Assembly: GCA_036346395.1 (NCBI GenBank)
Contig: CM070611.1
Coordinates: 25,306,473 to 25,370,472 of the forward strand
DNA length: 64,000 nucleotides
Direction: 5' to 3'
Origin: Hsuehochloa calcarea
Lineage: Eukaryota > Streptophyta > Magnoliopsida > Poales > Poaceae
Of this stretch, positions 23,982-37,200 are shown piece by piece. Positions within the stretch are counted from its first letter, which is position 1. Every line of letters starts with the position of its first letter. The notes under the pieces were generated by a model. The model saw nothing but the letters and a program-made list of their open reading frames with translations, made no database searches and was not told the origin of the DNA. Position numbers and translations under genes: made by a program.

Positions 23982-26029
23982 TAAATGGCTCATACATGTT
24001 GTTGTCAACACTGTCATAATTTGAGCCTAGACTAAACCATGCTCTGCTCCAATGAATTGGATTAGTACTCATCATGTATTTTGCACCTTGAGGTGTATTT
24101 AGTGCTAGCTTAGCTCTGTTGTAGTTGAAGAGAGTTCTACAAGAGGACTTTGCACACCTCTAGAACCTATTCTGGTACTTCTCATCTGCTTCTTCCAATT
24201 GGCACATATATGCCAGGCACACATCCTGTGCTCTGCTCTTGGTAGCCTTGTAGCAACAACATTCACTGGTCCCTACAAGTTTGCATTGAGGTCAGTACAC
24301 TTAATCACTAAGTTTGCATTGAGGTTAATAGACAGAATGAAGAAGTTTGCAACCTTCTACTGATAAAATACAATCACATAATCTGCTCCATCAGTAATGC
24401 CAAGGTCATTACATAGAAGTCCCATAAACCATTCCCATGAATCAATTGTCTCCTTTTCAAACCACAGCTCAGGCAATGGGATACATTTGGTTGTTTGCAT
24501 CCCTTCCTACAGCACAAATTAGTTCTCCATTGGTAGCACCTTTGAAGAAACACCCATCAATGTCTACACCCAGCCAGGAACCCTTTCTTGCATTCATGGA
24601 AGCAAATGTACACCCTTTGGAAAGCTGGACTCTGGCCATTGTAGTCTAGAATAATGGAAATTGTGCTCCTAGGATTACTCCTAAGCAGCTCAATTTGGTA
24701 ATAAAAAACCTTGGAGTACTCACCGGTGGTTGAATCATAGAGTGTCTGCGTTCTTATTTCTTTTGCTCTCTCACTTTGATACACTTACATCAGCAAACAT
24801 ATCCTCTAAAACAGTTTTCTTCAGGTTGTTTTATTTTCCAGGTTGGATGAGCCTTCATGAACCTCTCAAACTTGTCAGCAATCTTCCTAGCTATAACAAG
24901 TCTGTTATCCCTCCTTTCTGGGCAGTTGTGCTGATCATTGTAGGTAACAACCTGGAACCAATCACTTCTAATGGATCCATATATCATCCATGGGCAATTT
25001 CTCCATGAACACTTAGCCCTAATTTTTCCCTTCTTTTGGAAATGCAATGTGCCTGCATACTGCCAACCCATACTTTATCAGAGCCTTCTTGCACTGCTCC
25101 CTTCCTCTGAATGTCATACCAACACAAAACACTGGGATAGCAGCCTTGCCATCATACCTCGGGAACCTTGTCTTCCTCCTCTCTGCAAGGTTCTCACCAT
25201 CAAGTTCATCATATGATGCTTCTTCACTGGAGTCCATGTATGGGTTTCATTGCCATCTTCCATATTCTCTGCAGGTAACTGATTCTCATACACTAAAGCT
25301 TTCAGATCTGCAGTTGATATTTGTTGCTTGAGCTTCTTCTTGAAAGCCTTGCAAAGCTTCTTGATTTCCTCAACTTCCTCATCCTTACTTGAACTGTAGG
25401 CATCCCCTAGTAGATAGTCACTATCTGACTCGTCACTCTCTTGGGGACTAGTGTCTTTGTTCATTTCCTGATCAAGCCCTTTGCTTGTGCCAGCACCATC
25501 AGCTGAAGGAGAACTCCAGAATGTAGCCAAATCGTTGTCAACATATTGCTTTGAGGGAGTATGCACAGTCTGCTCTTTCCCCCTTCACTACAACTTCCAC
25601 AAGCTCCTCCTATGAATGCTCTTCTTCCTCATTATCTTCAGTGTCCTCATCAGTTTCATTTTCCCAGTCACTGTCTTCTCCACTGTTGTTAGCTTCAGCA
25701 ATACGGATAGCTTCCGCATACACATCAGCTACACCACCTTCAGTTATGCAATTTGACATGAAAGAACAAACCTTGTCATCTGTCAAAAGCCTGAGCCCAG
25801 TGTTCATGTCCTTCCCAGGGAATAGCCAGTGCAGGTTCACAAGATCGATTGAGTTCGTTTCATTGCCAAGGTGATCACCGAGGTGTCCTCTTATCTTAGG
25901 CAACAAAATTTTATCAAGCTCGATATAGGACATCACCTCCTATCCCCCAATGTAATACACATTTCTCCCGTCGTTAAAAAACTCCCCATTGAGGTGGAGC
26001 CTAACAGGAAGCTGATCTAGATTTTCCAT
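23982..26029 (-). pseudogene. Mutator-like (MuDR family) transposase, degenerate
   Basis: Reading leftward from ATG at 26029-26027, an N-terminal part contains LHWLFPGKDMNTGLRLL and a long Asp/Glu-rich acidic region. Then come a Cys/His/Trp region with CSWRNCPWMIYGS and YNDQHNCPERRDN (MuDR DNA-binding domain, about 24790-25020), the catalytic-domain start with VDGCFFKGATNGELICAVG (about 24470-24540), and a C-terminal block with NPIHWSRAWFSLGSN (about 24010-24070). Several frameshifts and stop codons separate these blocks. The copy ends abruptly at the small LTR at 23981. In intact relatives a DDE transposase of 700-900 residues cuts and pastes elements with long inverted repeats. I found no terminal inverted repeats for this copy. 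Confidence 0.85.
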
Positions 26030-27381
26030 TTTACAACACCTACATGGTAGTAAAATACATGATCAGGCAAACATGCTGCTACAACAAAAATGCAAATCCA
26101 TTACAGAGCAACTAAAATTCCAAGTCAGAGCAACTGGCCGCAATCGTGTGGGTACACTACTCTAACCCTAAACAAAAAACGTGCAACAATCCAACTAAAA
26201 TTGACATGATTACTGCACCCCATCATAAAAATTCATCGAGAAATCTGATCTTGATCTTTTCCCATGATCAAAACCTACACGAACGAACAAAACCTAGACG
26301 CCATCGTGCGGGTATAATACTTCAAAGAAAACAATACCCCGCCACAATCCAGCATGAAATTGGGACGATTACTCTACCATTTCATCAAAATTCATCGAAA
26401 ATTAAGAACTTGATCAAAACCCCTCGCCACGAACAAACCCTAGGTGCAATCTACACCATGATTCATGACCAAGGGGTGGGTACTGACCTAATCAACGATG
26501 CGGAGAGCTGAAATCAGCCGATCTCTCTGTCGCACCCTCACCGGCTCCAATGACCTAGCGAAAACACTTAGCAAGGGGAACACCTCGTTCTAGCCAAAGG
26601 GTACCACGTGCCCCTTCGCACATGCCGAAAGGTATCTAGTATCCCTTCGCACAAGCCGAAGAGTACATACAGACCACCGAAGGACTCATCAAAAGAGCAC
26701 AACACACTATAGAGCGAAGGGGCCCCGATAGCCCTCGCCTTAGACCACCTCGCATGGCGCGAGGGAGGTTCAGGAGCCTTCACTCTAGGGCCGTCTCGCA
26801 TGGAGCGATGAGAGGCAATGCCACTTGTGGACCAGGAGTACGAGCGTGGTGGACTAAACCCATAAAGGTCTATCGTGCATGGGAGGCTACGCCTAGGAAG
26901 GTGAAAAGACCATGAAGCCCTTGTAGATATAGGGCATTTTTAAGTGTAGAATTGTAATTTTTTGTATTTTGGATGTAACATTATAAATATGATATTTCTC
27001 CATGTAATCAAAGAGATTTTTTCTAGAGCAATAAAGATGCACCTTTAATACACTTAAATACCGTTTCCCACCTTTAAGTACCTTCGGGGTTTCCTTCCCA
27101 TTAACAGGGAGCCCAGGGTCCCCCTTTATTTGTACTAGTTTGTAGCTACGCCACCTGCTCTTGCGACACAAGTGATTTTGCCCAAGTCGCCGCGGGCATC
27201 AAGGTGGAGCGCGAGCCCGAGAGGATAGATGGAAATCAGAAGGGCCATGTCCTCGTGGGTAGCACCGCTCCTTTATTCCAACCAAGTTGGGGTCCACGGT
27301 GTACCTCGTACGCCACGCTGGATGCTGTCAAAACTTGATGCAAACATGAGCTAGGTAAAACCACGGAGTAAAACAACGGGG
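26030..27381. other. repeat-like sequence, unclassified
   Basis: 26030-26540 is probably the 5' flank of the Mutator-like gene. 26541-27180 has CCCTTCGCACAAGCCGAAG-type short repeats and a GGGAGCCCAGGGTCCCCC block resembling a grass LTR, but I found neither termini nor target duplication. No gene is supported. Confidence 0.35.
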
Positions 27382-27855
27382 TAGTGATGTCAATTGAAAC
27401 CGAATTATTTGTCTTATCTTACATTCGTATTCGATTGGTAGCGAATATAGTTTAGATTTTTCCATCCAATTAACAATTTCCCCAATTTGTATTCATATTT
27501 ACATTCGCATAAAAAATATGGATACGAATATGGTAGAGACTTTTGCCATCCGAAATATTATTTTATCCGCACTATTCGTATTCGTATTTAAGTTCGATAA
27601 AACAATATACATATTTTATTACAGTATGACTAATTAGTTGGATGAGTATTTTTAATTTAATATGAATGCATGTTTTCAGATGAAATAGATAAACTAGAAT
27701 GATTATAATAAATATCTTGGAATTATGTAAGTTATGAGGATATTCGAATCCGATCGAATTGAGTAGGTATTTGTTTTGTATTCGTATTCGATAATATTTG
27801 AATTTGTATTCATTTAGAAAATACGAATACACTACTATTCGATCCGTTGACACTA
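27382..27855. mobile_element. possible hAT-type MITE
   Basis: The left end TAGTGATGTCAATTG and the right end, reading TAGTGTCAACGG on the - strand, resemble each other and the common plant hAT end TAGGGATGTCAACGG. The interior is AT-rich with many inverted CGAATAC/GTATTCG motifs and no coding sequence. No 8-bp duplication was found. Confidence 0.4.
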
Positions 27856-27955
27856 GGGTGATGCGATCTTGTTTTAAAAGATTAAACGGTTAAACTTTAG
27901 GAGAGTAAAATACACTTACTCCGAAAAAAAAAGGAAAGGCACAAAAAGGAGGGAA

Positions 27956-27986
27956 AGCCCAAGCCAGGGAAAGCCCAAAACCCTAG
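27956..27986 (+). promoter_or_regulatory. site II and telo-box motifs in the pICln promoter
   Basis: Two AGCCCA elements (27956-27961 and 27972-27977, reverse complement of TGGGCT) are followed by the telo-box AAACCCTAG (27978-27986), about 50 bases before the ATG. In plants this combination is typical of ribosomal-protein and other growth-related genes and is bound by TCP-type and telo-box factors. No TATA box is evident. Confidence 0.6.
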
Positions 27987-28033
27987 CTCCGCCTTCGCCT
28001 CCCCTTCGCCACCGCCGTTCGGTTCCGCAAGCC

Positions 28034-31000
28034 ATGGTGCTCGGTCTCTACCCCTTCGCCGACATCGCCGCCGACGGCTCCCCCCGCCTCGACGCCGCTG
28101 ACGGCGAGGAACTCGTCCGCGTGGAGCGCGCCGCCGCGTTCGCCCTAGGCCCGAGCGCACCGGAGCCCCCGGGCACCCTCTTCATCACCACCAGGTAGTA
28201 CCGTAGTAACATCCCATTTCGCTCCACTCCTGGACTCAGCTGCGGCTGCCGCTTCTGACCTTGCGGGGTGCTTTGCTTTGACGCCAGGAGGGTGATCTGG
28301 CTCAGCGAGGTCGAGAAGGGGAAGAGCTACGCGGTGGACTTCGTCGCCGTCTCTCTCCACGCCGTGTCGCGTGACCCCGAGGCGTACCCCTCCCCCTGCA
28401 TCTACACGCAGGTAATTTCGCCATCTTCTAGTCGATTTCTTCTTGGAGCTACTTGTTTGAGATAGCTTGAGATAAACCTTTTATATTGAGCATTTATGGG
28501 GACGTTGCTAATCAACTGTAGATTTCTGGTAGTGGTGGTAGATTTGAGACTAAAATGTGCTCATTGAGTGATTAGGGTGAGGATTTATATGTCCTGTACG
28601 CTGCTGCATTAGTTGTTGATTTAGTGTTAGGAGTGAATCTAATACACTAGTAGCTTATGTCAACTTCAGATATAACTGCTGGGAATGAATCTAATAGACT
28701 AGTAGTTTATTGGTCGATTGATGAGTACGTTTTTTTTTTTGACCTTTGATATTTTTTATGGTGTGATGTTGTCTTTCTAATTTGCTTTATTCCTTTACTT
28801 TTTTTCAGTTTGAATAATTGTAGTTACAGCCTGTGGTTCGGAGAGCTCATTAGAGAGGAAAATATGTTTGAAATTATTGCTATATTTTGTAATGAAAAAG
28901 CAGTTATTGGTTTGTAACTCGTACAAAAAAATGGACCAGGTGATTAGCTCCTTTCTTGAAAAAAAATGTTGTTATCTGGTGTAAACTTGGTATGTTGGAA
29001 CTCGGAAGTTTTGAGATTCGGTGATGCTTGGAGCACTCCAAGTCTAAGTGGGATACTTTTCTTTGAAAAATGACATGGTCAGTTGGGCATGTTTCCCATA
29101 TTTTATAATTGTTAATTTCAGTTCGGAGTGGTCTTTTCAATAGAAGTTGTAATTGATAATCATATTGCCGCACCCGCACTGGTCCTGTTTGTTTGTGTGG
29201 CTTACATTTAGTTGTGATGTAGCATAGCTTGTTTGCGTCCATAGATAATTTGGTAAATGCAAATACACAATTGTAGTTGTAGGTGTCACCTTTATGGTCC
29301 TTGGCCAAAGTGGTATTTTTTTATTGGGGTTGTACATTGCTATTGTTGATCATATCTGGCATTTCTCTTTTTGATCTTATAGTTTTAGTAGATTTTAGTT
29401 TGTATGCAGCGAATAAAAGCAAATTCAATACTGATACAAGCAAATGGTTTGGAGATAAATATTTAATGAAAGTTGTTTGAGGGAATGCGATCTATCAGGT
29501 GTAGGCTTTTGGTAATCTTGATAGATTTGGCACAGAAGCTTTCGACTTAGATTAATGTGATGTGTGATATGTGTCGTGTGTGCTGATTTGGTTGTAGATT
29601 AAGGTTGTGTTTGGTTTGGTGCCTGCATTTGTCAAATTTTAGCTGCCAAAAATTGTTGGCATTGAGTGAACTTGGTATGCCTTTTGTCTGCTGCCCAAAT
29701 TTTTGCCAAGGTTCCGTTTTCATTGGCTTTATAGTTCACTTTCGTACCAAAATTTTGACCAATCTGTGGGTGTCCTTGACTTTCTTCAAATGTTTTTTCT
29801 TGATTTTTTCCTTTTACAATAAGTCAATAACTCACTATCAAGGTTGAGTGATCAGCATATCCTGATTAATTCTGAGTCCATTTGCAGTCTATTGATGCGT
29901 ATGAAATATTTTGCTAAATGCTCTTGTACTATCCGATTGTAATGTTTGATGTTCCCTTCCATTATATTTTGAAGATTGAGACGGAAGATGGTTCCGATGA
30001 GGAGTCTGACGAATCAGATTCTGAAGTAAATGGGGAAATAGAGCTCTCAAAAGTCACCGAGATGCGCATCATACCATCAGATCCTGGTCAATGTATCCTT
30101 TTGTGGCAAATTATCTGATCCAGATCTTGGTTTCTGTTACATGAATTTTATCTATGATGCTCCTATACTGGATTTCACAATGCCTGCAGATTTAATTGCA
30201 AAGAGCTATAATTTCTCAGGCTTTATTTCGCGAGCTATTTGTTTTATGATTTGACACAAGTGTTTTTGTATTCTTATAACTATAAGGACTAATGATTGCG
30301 TTTGATTTTTAAAAGAGTGATTTTTAGGTTGTATTCTGTTATAAAATAGTATGCTTACTTTATTCAATGTAATGTGGGTATTGTTGTTTATAGTGAAAAG
30401 GAAAATGTTGAATTTTTGTGCCTGTACAAGTAAAAAACTTCATGTCTTTTATCATTCAGTTCGAATGTGTTTTTCTTGGGATCAAAGCTGTGATCAGGAA
30501 TGATCTGATTTTTTTAAAGACTAAAGATGGAACATGTACTTCCTAATATAGAGTAGGCAACTAGGCATGGTACTTTTCTTCTTCGGTGAATAGGTGTACC
30601 CACTACCCACAAACCAAACTTTTCCAAGTACTTTCAGTAAAATGTCAATATGTTAAATCATTGAACTTTTCTCCTAGCATGAAATTAGGCTTTAAAGTTT
30701 AAACACCTTTATCGTGTTGCTGCTATCTAATTCAGTGTTATTTATTCCAGTCAGAGCATGAAATCACAATGATCATTGTGACAGATATTAATTTGTATTT
30801 CGAACTGAATGAAATGCCAATTATGTTAACAAATTGACCTCTAATTCTTGAAACATATATGTTATCTATTCCCATTATACCTTTGATCCTTGACAGACTT
30901 TTCAGTGGATGGACTCTTTGAAGCATTCTCCCATTGCGCTGAGTTGAACCCTGATCCTAATGCTGGCAAGTTATAAGCCCCTGAACTTTTCCATTTTGTT

Positions 31001-32457
31001 AAATCAAGCCCTTGTGTTATAAGCACCTGAACTATATCCTTCAAAAATGTTCTTTATTTCATGTTTTTTTAATTGCCAGAGAGTGATGAAGAGAATGGCT
31101 GGGTTCATGGTGATGAAGGAGATGAAGATATGACTGATGGTAAGCATTCGTCATACACATTTCTGTTGTGTTTTTTTGCCAAATGTTGAGCAGAATATTG
31201 ATGTATTTTCTTGCATTCAGGAAACGATGCTGAGTGCGAGTTTTCAGATGTCAACCCAATAGGTCAAACTGATGAGCATGATATTACTCACGCTATAGTT
31301 GAGGTATGCAGTGGGTTTGTTCTACTGTTACATTTTCCATTCTTGCTTTTTTATGATAAATGGAAACATATAAAAAGTGCAAGTGAAAGAAAACTCTTCT
31401 GTTAAGGTGTAGTTGGCTCTTTCTATCTGACTGTGCAGCTCTACGTTACTGTTAAATAGTCTTACGTTTCCTTGTTGGACCTGTCTTTCTAGTAACGGCA
31501 ACTTCAACTGCCTTTAATTTCAATTTTTTAGTTTTTTTAGGTTAGTTCACCTTCACATCTTACCTGTAGCTGCTTTTTTTTCTTTCACGTCAAATCTTAT
31601 TCTACCTATCATCAGCACACACAGAGTGTATCAGCATGTTTACATAGATGATTATACAACAACATGGTATGAGAAGTTGACAACAGTATCCTTTTAAGTC
31701 AATTACGATCTTAATCCCAATCTAGTCCAGTGTTCTAAAAAGCACTAGGCGCTAGGCAGCCACCTAGCGCAGTGTCGGATAGCAAATTCATGTATCAATG
31801 AAATACATGGATTCATATGGGAATGTGGGATTTGTGCTAGTACTAGTGATGACACTTAATATAGCAATGGAAGATAGGAAACACCTGAATGAAGTTTTAC
31901 TTATGTTTACACAAATGGGAATGAGATCAAGTAGAGACAACAGCTTCTGCCCGACTAAGACCTGCCTAGGAACCGTCTAGACCCGCCTAGGCGCTCCGGC
32001 CGATTATGGTCAAATCGTGGCGGCCATGTGGCGCTAGGCGCCACCTAGGCTGCCTTTTAGAACACTGATCTAGTTCCGTAGATGATTTATTTAATCAGTT
32101 TTCCAGTTAGAGCCTAGCATGGTATTTAGTGCTATGATAATCTATAAATTGATTGTTATATTGTCACGAAATATCTTTGTGAAGGCATAGTTCAACCATA
32201 AGTCTGGACTAACTGATTCATGGTTACAGTCGATTAATCTTAGAAACTCATATATGGACACCGTACTCTCACTCCGAGCAGTTTGATCTGTAAATCCAGA
32301 TAATCTTTTTTTCTTTTCTTTCCCTGTTAAACTTGTAGCTAAGTAGCTAACACAAATAAAATCCCCATAATGTTTACATATGCAGCTTCAGATCAATGAT
32401 CAACGTTTTGAGGATGCAGAGGAAGCCGAACATGAGAGCCAGGGAAACGGGCACTAG
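28034..32457 (+). CDS. pICln, chloride-conductance-regulatory / methylosome subunit
   Basis: By my splice reading there are seven exons: 28034-28194, 28288-28411, 29975-30092, 30906-30965, 31080-31139, 31221-31303 and 32386-32457. They encode 225 residues in one unbroken frame. The ATG at 28034 starts MVLGLYPF in a GCCATGG context. The PH-like core includes GTLFITTRRVIWLS (from about residue 48) and AVSRDPEAYPSPCIY. Acidic Asp/Glu/Ser runs follow (about 97-110 and 156-180), and the C-terminus carries the conserved LQINDQRFEDAEE. All introns are GT-AG except intron 4 (donor GCAAGT at 30966). In other eukaryotes pICln is a cytosolic Sm-protein chaperone that works with PRMT5 and a WD40 partner in snRNP assembly; a chloride-channel role is historical. 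The length is close to plant homologues. Promoter motifs suggest growth-linked expression. Confidence 0.93.
31728..32067. mobile_element. hAT-type MITE in pICln intron 6
   Basis: The 340-bp insert has inverted ends CAGTGTTCTAAAA.../...TTTTAGAACACTG, continuing into GCGCTAGGC/GCCTAGCGC-type motifs. It is flanked by 8-mers ATCTAGTC (31720-31727) and ATCTAGTT (32068-32075), a 7-of-8 target duplication. End type and duplication length indicate a non-autonomous hAT. It lies well inside the intron, about 320 bases from the next exon. Confidence 0.85.
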
Positions 32458-33025
32458 GTGCAGGCACCCTGTTATTGTTTTCATCGAGGAAACAATATAA
32501 TTTGGTTATTTGTAGATCGCTATTGATGCAACATGGTTTGCCGTAGACTTCACTTTGTTTTTTCTTTTCTTTTCCCTCTTAGATGTCATAGATTACAACT
32601 TTGGACCATCTTGTAAACATGCATCAATGGCAACGTATGTGAAAAGGTCTTGCTACTGGTCAAGAAAATGTAACTTGTAAGCATTTTGAAGGATGTGAGC
32701 GAATGCAGTTTCATTTCCAAATGGATAGAATGGGGAAAGGAAAGGAGATATTTGTATTCTGTTGTATCTTGTACGGTACAAGTATGATCGTCTACGATCA
32801 TGTTCATAGCAACATTGATGATGTATGACGTGGAAAACATCTCTCAACGAGAAAGCGAAATTGTTATAGTTGTAAGCCCCTTTTTAAAATGCAATAGTTT
32901 TTCCAGATTCCAGCAGGAGTTGGACTGTTTTATAGTCCATAGTCCAAGAAAGGTGTGTGCTGAGCAACGAACAGTGCTGGTCTGTGTACTGGTAACAATT
33001 TTTTTTTTGTGTTTATTGGCCCTAT
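32458..33025 (+). other. pICln 3' UTR and downstream flank
   Basis: No coding sequence. It contains the presumed 3' UTR. No canonical AATAAA was picked out with confidence. It ends at the hAT target site. Confidence 0.5.
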
Positions 33026-33783
33026 ATGTCCATTAGAGGTGGCCAGATGGGTGTGTTTGCCGGGTCGGCTTGAGGCACGAAACTATTGGCCTGGCTCAGG
33101 CATGGTATGACCTGTATTGTTTATGGATCGGGCTGGCACGACATGAAAGTTCGTGTCGTGTTTTGGTTGCTTTGTTGGCACGATAGACCGGTCTGTCATG
33201 GTATGAACGGTGTCGAGCCACGAGCCTGGCACGGCCTGTGTAGCCTGATTGCGGAGAGGCCGAGGGAGGCCGCTAGGTCGGCGACGGGGAGGGAGGATGA
33301 GGATGAGGGTGGGGTGGTGTCGAAGCGGAGGAAGGAGATGGTGGCGAGGCTGGTTCAGGAAGGGAGGAGGAGGGTGGCGCGGTCGGCTCGGAAAGGGAGG
33401 AGGGCGGGGCGTCATCGGCGCACTGGAAGGAGAAAGCCGCGGGGCTGGCTTGGAAAGGGAGGTAGAGGAAGGAGGTGGAGTCGTGGAGTGGGGGGAGGGA
33501 GGGCGGCGGGCGAAGGCCGAAGGCCGTGGAGGTGGCGGCGCCCGGAGTGGCGCTACCGCTAGCCCTCTGCTGTGCGCGTGCGCCTGTGCTGCACGTGGCA
33601 GGGTGACCGAGGGCAGGCGTTGAGGGAAAAGAGGAGGCGGCCGGGCAAGGGCTCGTGGGCCGTGTCTGGCACGACACGACCTAGGTAAATTTGACTATTG
33701 GGCGTTTCTTGCCCTGTTTTTTTTTTGACCATTTGGCCCTTTAAAATAGCAAATAAAATTCAAAAAATCATGATTTTTTTCTC

Positions 33784-33792
33784 TATAAATAG
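33784..33792 (+). promoter_or_regulatory. TATA box of the hAT transposase gene
   Basis: TATAAATAG lies about 260 bases upstream of the first transposase ATG (34043) and is followed by an AT-rich leader. It is the likely core promoter. Confidence 0.5.
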
Positions 33793-34265
33793 CCACCATA
33801 CATCCTCATTCAGCACCCATCCATTCCTCATTCTCTCTTTAAAATTCTGTTGTGCAAATTCAAATTCATGTTGAGCTAATTTGTCAAAATTAAAAAAAAG
33901 TGCTAAATTTTGGAATATTCAATTTTCGGCAGCAAGTCAGCAAAAGAGGTATAATATTATTTTTTCATACTTTTATTGTTAGTGTTTTTTATGCTAAGAT
34001 GAAAGTAATAATAGTGTTAGTTTCGATTTTGCAGTTTTCGTTATGGACAATTATGGTAGCTTTGCTCTCGCTGATTACAGACTTTCATCGGAGGATGTTG
34101 CATCCATGGAGGCTACTGCGGCTGCCTCAAATCAACCAGAGTTGTTACCGGAAGGGCAAGGCGGAGTTTCGTCGTCACGCTCCACGACAACATTTTTGTC
34201 GGCGACCACTAGAGCAAAGAGGTTGAGGTCGTCTATATCAAGAGTGTGGGAGAATTTTGACAGGA

Positions 34266-37200
34266 TGTCGGACCCCGAGGATGTCACACAACCCCGAGAC
34301 CCTCTGTGCATACCAAGCTAGTCCCATGATCAGTAGCTAGCTTGCACAGTTGCAACAATGATGTAATCATAACCATTCAACAACGAACTAATGAAGCAAA
34401 CAAAGTAATATTAATTAAAACAGCAAAGACCTTATGGTCAAGGTTCTTACAAAAGTCGCCTCACAGGCTTAGCAACAACAGAGTATCCGCAATGGAAATC
34501 TCAAAATACGTGGAGACCAATCGACATGCCCACAGTGCAATCGAGTGGAGGACGCGACCTAGTTCGCAAGTCTTCAAAGTAGCCTTCTTCAGTAGAACTC
34601 AACATTTCTGGTTCTTCTGCATTGGGATCGATCAACAAAGGGCATAAAGCCGTGAGTACATAAAGTACTCAAGAAGTCGTAGAGAAATGTATGCACATAG
34701 TATTCATGCCAGGCTTAAACAATGATGGCTTTATGGTTAATTTGCGTAAAGCAAGTTTAACAAAGAAATACAATAATTAGATGGCAAAGCAGATTGTAAA
34801 AGAATACTACATAGATAACCAAGTTCCTTTGAATCAAACAGTTGAACATCCCGCTCACTTCCCAACCATTCCAACCAAACGCTTCCATCTAACCAAACCA
34901 CATTTTTGAAAATACTACCCTTGCGCGAAATCACTGTGCATGTCCGTAAATCGGGACACGGCTATTCGAATAGATTTTGACACTCGCAGAGGTTGTACAA
35001 CTTTACCCACAAGACACGAATTCTCTAGTTTGTTTGGCATCCGCCGATACCACCGCCACTTCCTTTGGTGAGTAGTCTAGAGCACGTGACAAGGCTTTTA
35101 CAAAGTTCCATTTTGCCTCGCTTCGCTTCGCTAAGGTTTCGCCATCACACCCCTCTTGCGCCAATAAATGTACCACAATGTAACCGACTCAAAACTTTCC
35201 TAATTAATTGGCCAGTCCGTCCCATACCGGACTTATGGTTGCACGAGGTGACCCGCATCAATGACTTGCAAAGTTAAGTCCTTAGTTGATCGCTCGCATA
35301 AGTCTACCACAACCCAATGTGCATTACGCACCCACTCTAGCTCCCTACCTCAAGCCCGAGCATAAATCATTTTTGTTCATACCCGCCAAATGGCAATCCG
35401 CCATGGCACAACATCTTTAATAAAAGTGGCCTCACACCACAATTCCATAGTTCCATTAGTCAAATTTCAATAATCAATGAACATGTGATCGAAAGTCTCA
35501 TGTAACTAGAGCATGTCTAAGCAATAATACGCCCCAAGTTGGTAATACAATTATGTCCAACTAGTATTAACCATCCTAAGGTGTCCAAGGATATATGTCA
35601 TACAAGGAGACATTTCATTTTTAATTTATCAAGGAGGCTTAATGGCAATTTGGTAATTATCTACTCCCAAAACCATTTTTAATAAAACTAGCCATGCATG
35701 ATAATTTAATACAATATACATTTGTAAAATGGGTTCAACATGGTCAAAGGCCTACGACTTGCCTTCGTTGACGAGGAGAGGGTCTTGATGTCGTCTGGTC
35801 AAGAAATCTTCCAAACGCCTAATCTACACGCATGCAGAATAGCAACAAATAAATAAAACAGCACCAAATGAACTCCAAAATTACAAAACCAGTACCAAAT
35901 GAAAGAGGATGAATTTATATGAATTTAGAAATTTGGATCACCCAAATCGGAGTTCGGATGTGAAAGTTATAGCTAAAAGAAGTTTTAAATCACATAAAAT
36001 GATGGATTTAGGGTTTTTCCGATTTTCCAGATTTAATTTTCTACTGGAAATTCCGACTTTGACGTCAGCGCACACGCAATCGCACACGTGGCTGCCACGC
36101 GGTTGAAAGGGCCGACGCGGCACGACTTGGCCGGCCGACGCAGCGCCACGCTGGCTCGGCCCGCAGTCGAGAGAGAGAGAGAGAGAGACGCGAGAGAGAG
36201 AGACGCGGTGAGGGCGGGCGGCCGTGAGCTGGGAGACGACAGCGGGGGCGGAGAAGGCGAGACGCCGAGACGGCGGGCGCGGAGGCGCCGAGGCGGGAAG
36301 AAGAAGGAGGGCGCGGCGCGAACGGCCGAGAGAGAGAGGAAAAAGAGAGGGGAGAGGAAGAGGCGCGCGCGGCCGGCAGCGCTTCGCGCCGGTGCAATGG
36401 AGCGGCGATGGACGGCGCGGCGACGGACGGCGGCGCGTCGGACGCGGCGCGAGGCGCGAGAGGCGACGGATGCAGACGGCTACCGATTCGCGGCGGGATT
36501 CGCGGCATGCGCGCGGCGGGAGTGGAGAGAGAGAGCGGCGCGCGCCGGGGCGATGAACAGCGCCGTCCGATTCGACGGACGGTGCGGAGCGAGGGAGGCG
36601 CGGAGAAGAGCCGTCCGATTTCGACGGACGGTGGGAGATGAACGGCGCGGCGACGCGAGATGAGCGGCGCCGTCCGATTTCGACGGACGGCTGGAAGCGG
36701 AAGGCGCGCGGGCGCGGAGGGCGCTCGGATCGCGATCCAACGGCGGAGAAGAGAGGAGAGCGCGCGAGGGAAACGAACGGCGCGGGCGAACGGAACGGCC
36801 GGATCTTGATCCAACGGCCGAGAAGAAAGAGCGGCGCGGCGAACGAGAGCGCTTGATGAAGATCCGACGGCGGAGGCGAGGGCGCCACATGAGCGGCCGC
36901 GGAGCGGGCCGGCGCGGGAAAACAGTGATTGGGCCGGGAGAGATTCGGCCCAAAACCGAAAAGGGATTTTTAAAAAGCTTTTAATTTACAGAAATTCAAA
37001 TAAAACAAAAGGCAAATTAGAAAATAGCAAATAGACTCCAAAAATTCTAGAAAAATTCACAGAAATTCCTTGAATTATTCTAGACTTAATAAAAATACTT
37101 TTAACTTTAAATTGTCTTTTTCTTTTACAAATAAAATAATTTTTCCATTTCGGATAAAACAAAAATCAATTTCTAAAATCCAATAAATCCAAGAAAATGC

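Noticed and set aside
29580..29780. MITE-like GTGTTTGGTTTGGTGCC phrase in pICln intron 2
   Set aside because: The phrase resembles common rice MITE ends, but I could not pair it with an inverted partner or a target duplication.
33083..33677. Gly/Arg-rich and Pro-rich frames at the left end of the hAT
   Set aside because: These are GC-rich subterminal sequence with GGCACGACA repeats. The frames overlap on both strands and precede the TATA box of the real transposase gene.
35938..36953. Long open frames (up to 316 codons, both strands) in the GC-rich LTR core
   Set aside because: Five or more frames are open at once, the composition is Arg/Ser/Pro/Ala low complexity, there is no domain, and the same situation recurs in the partner LTR at 44179-45196. 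This is a GC-content effect, not genes.
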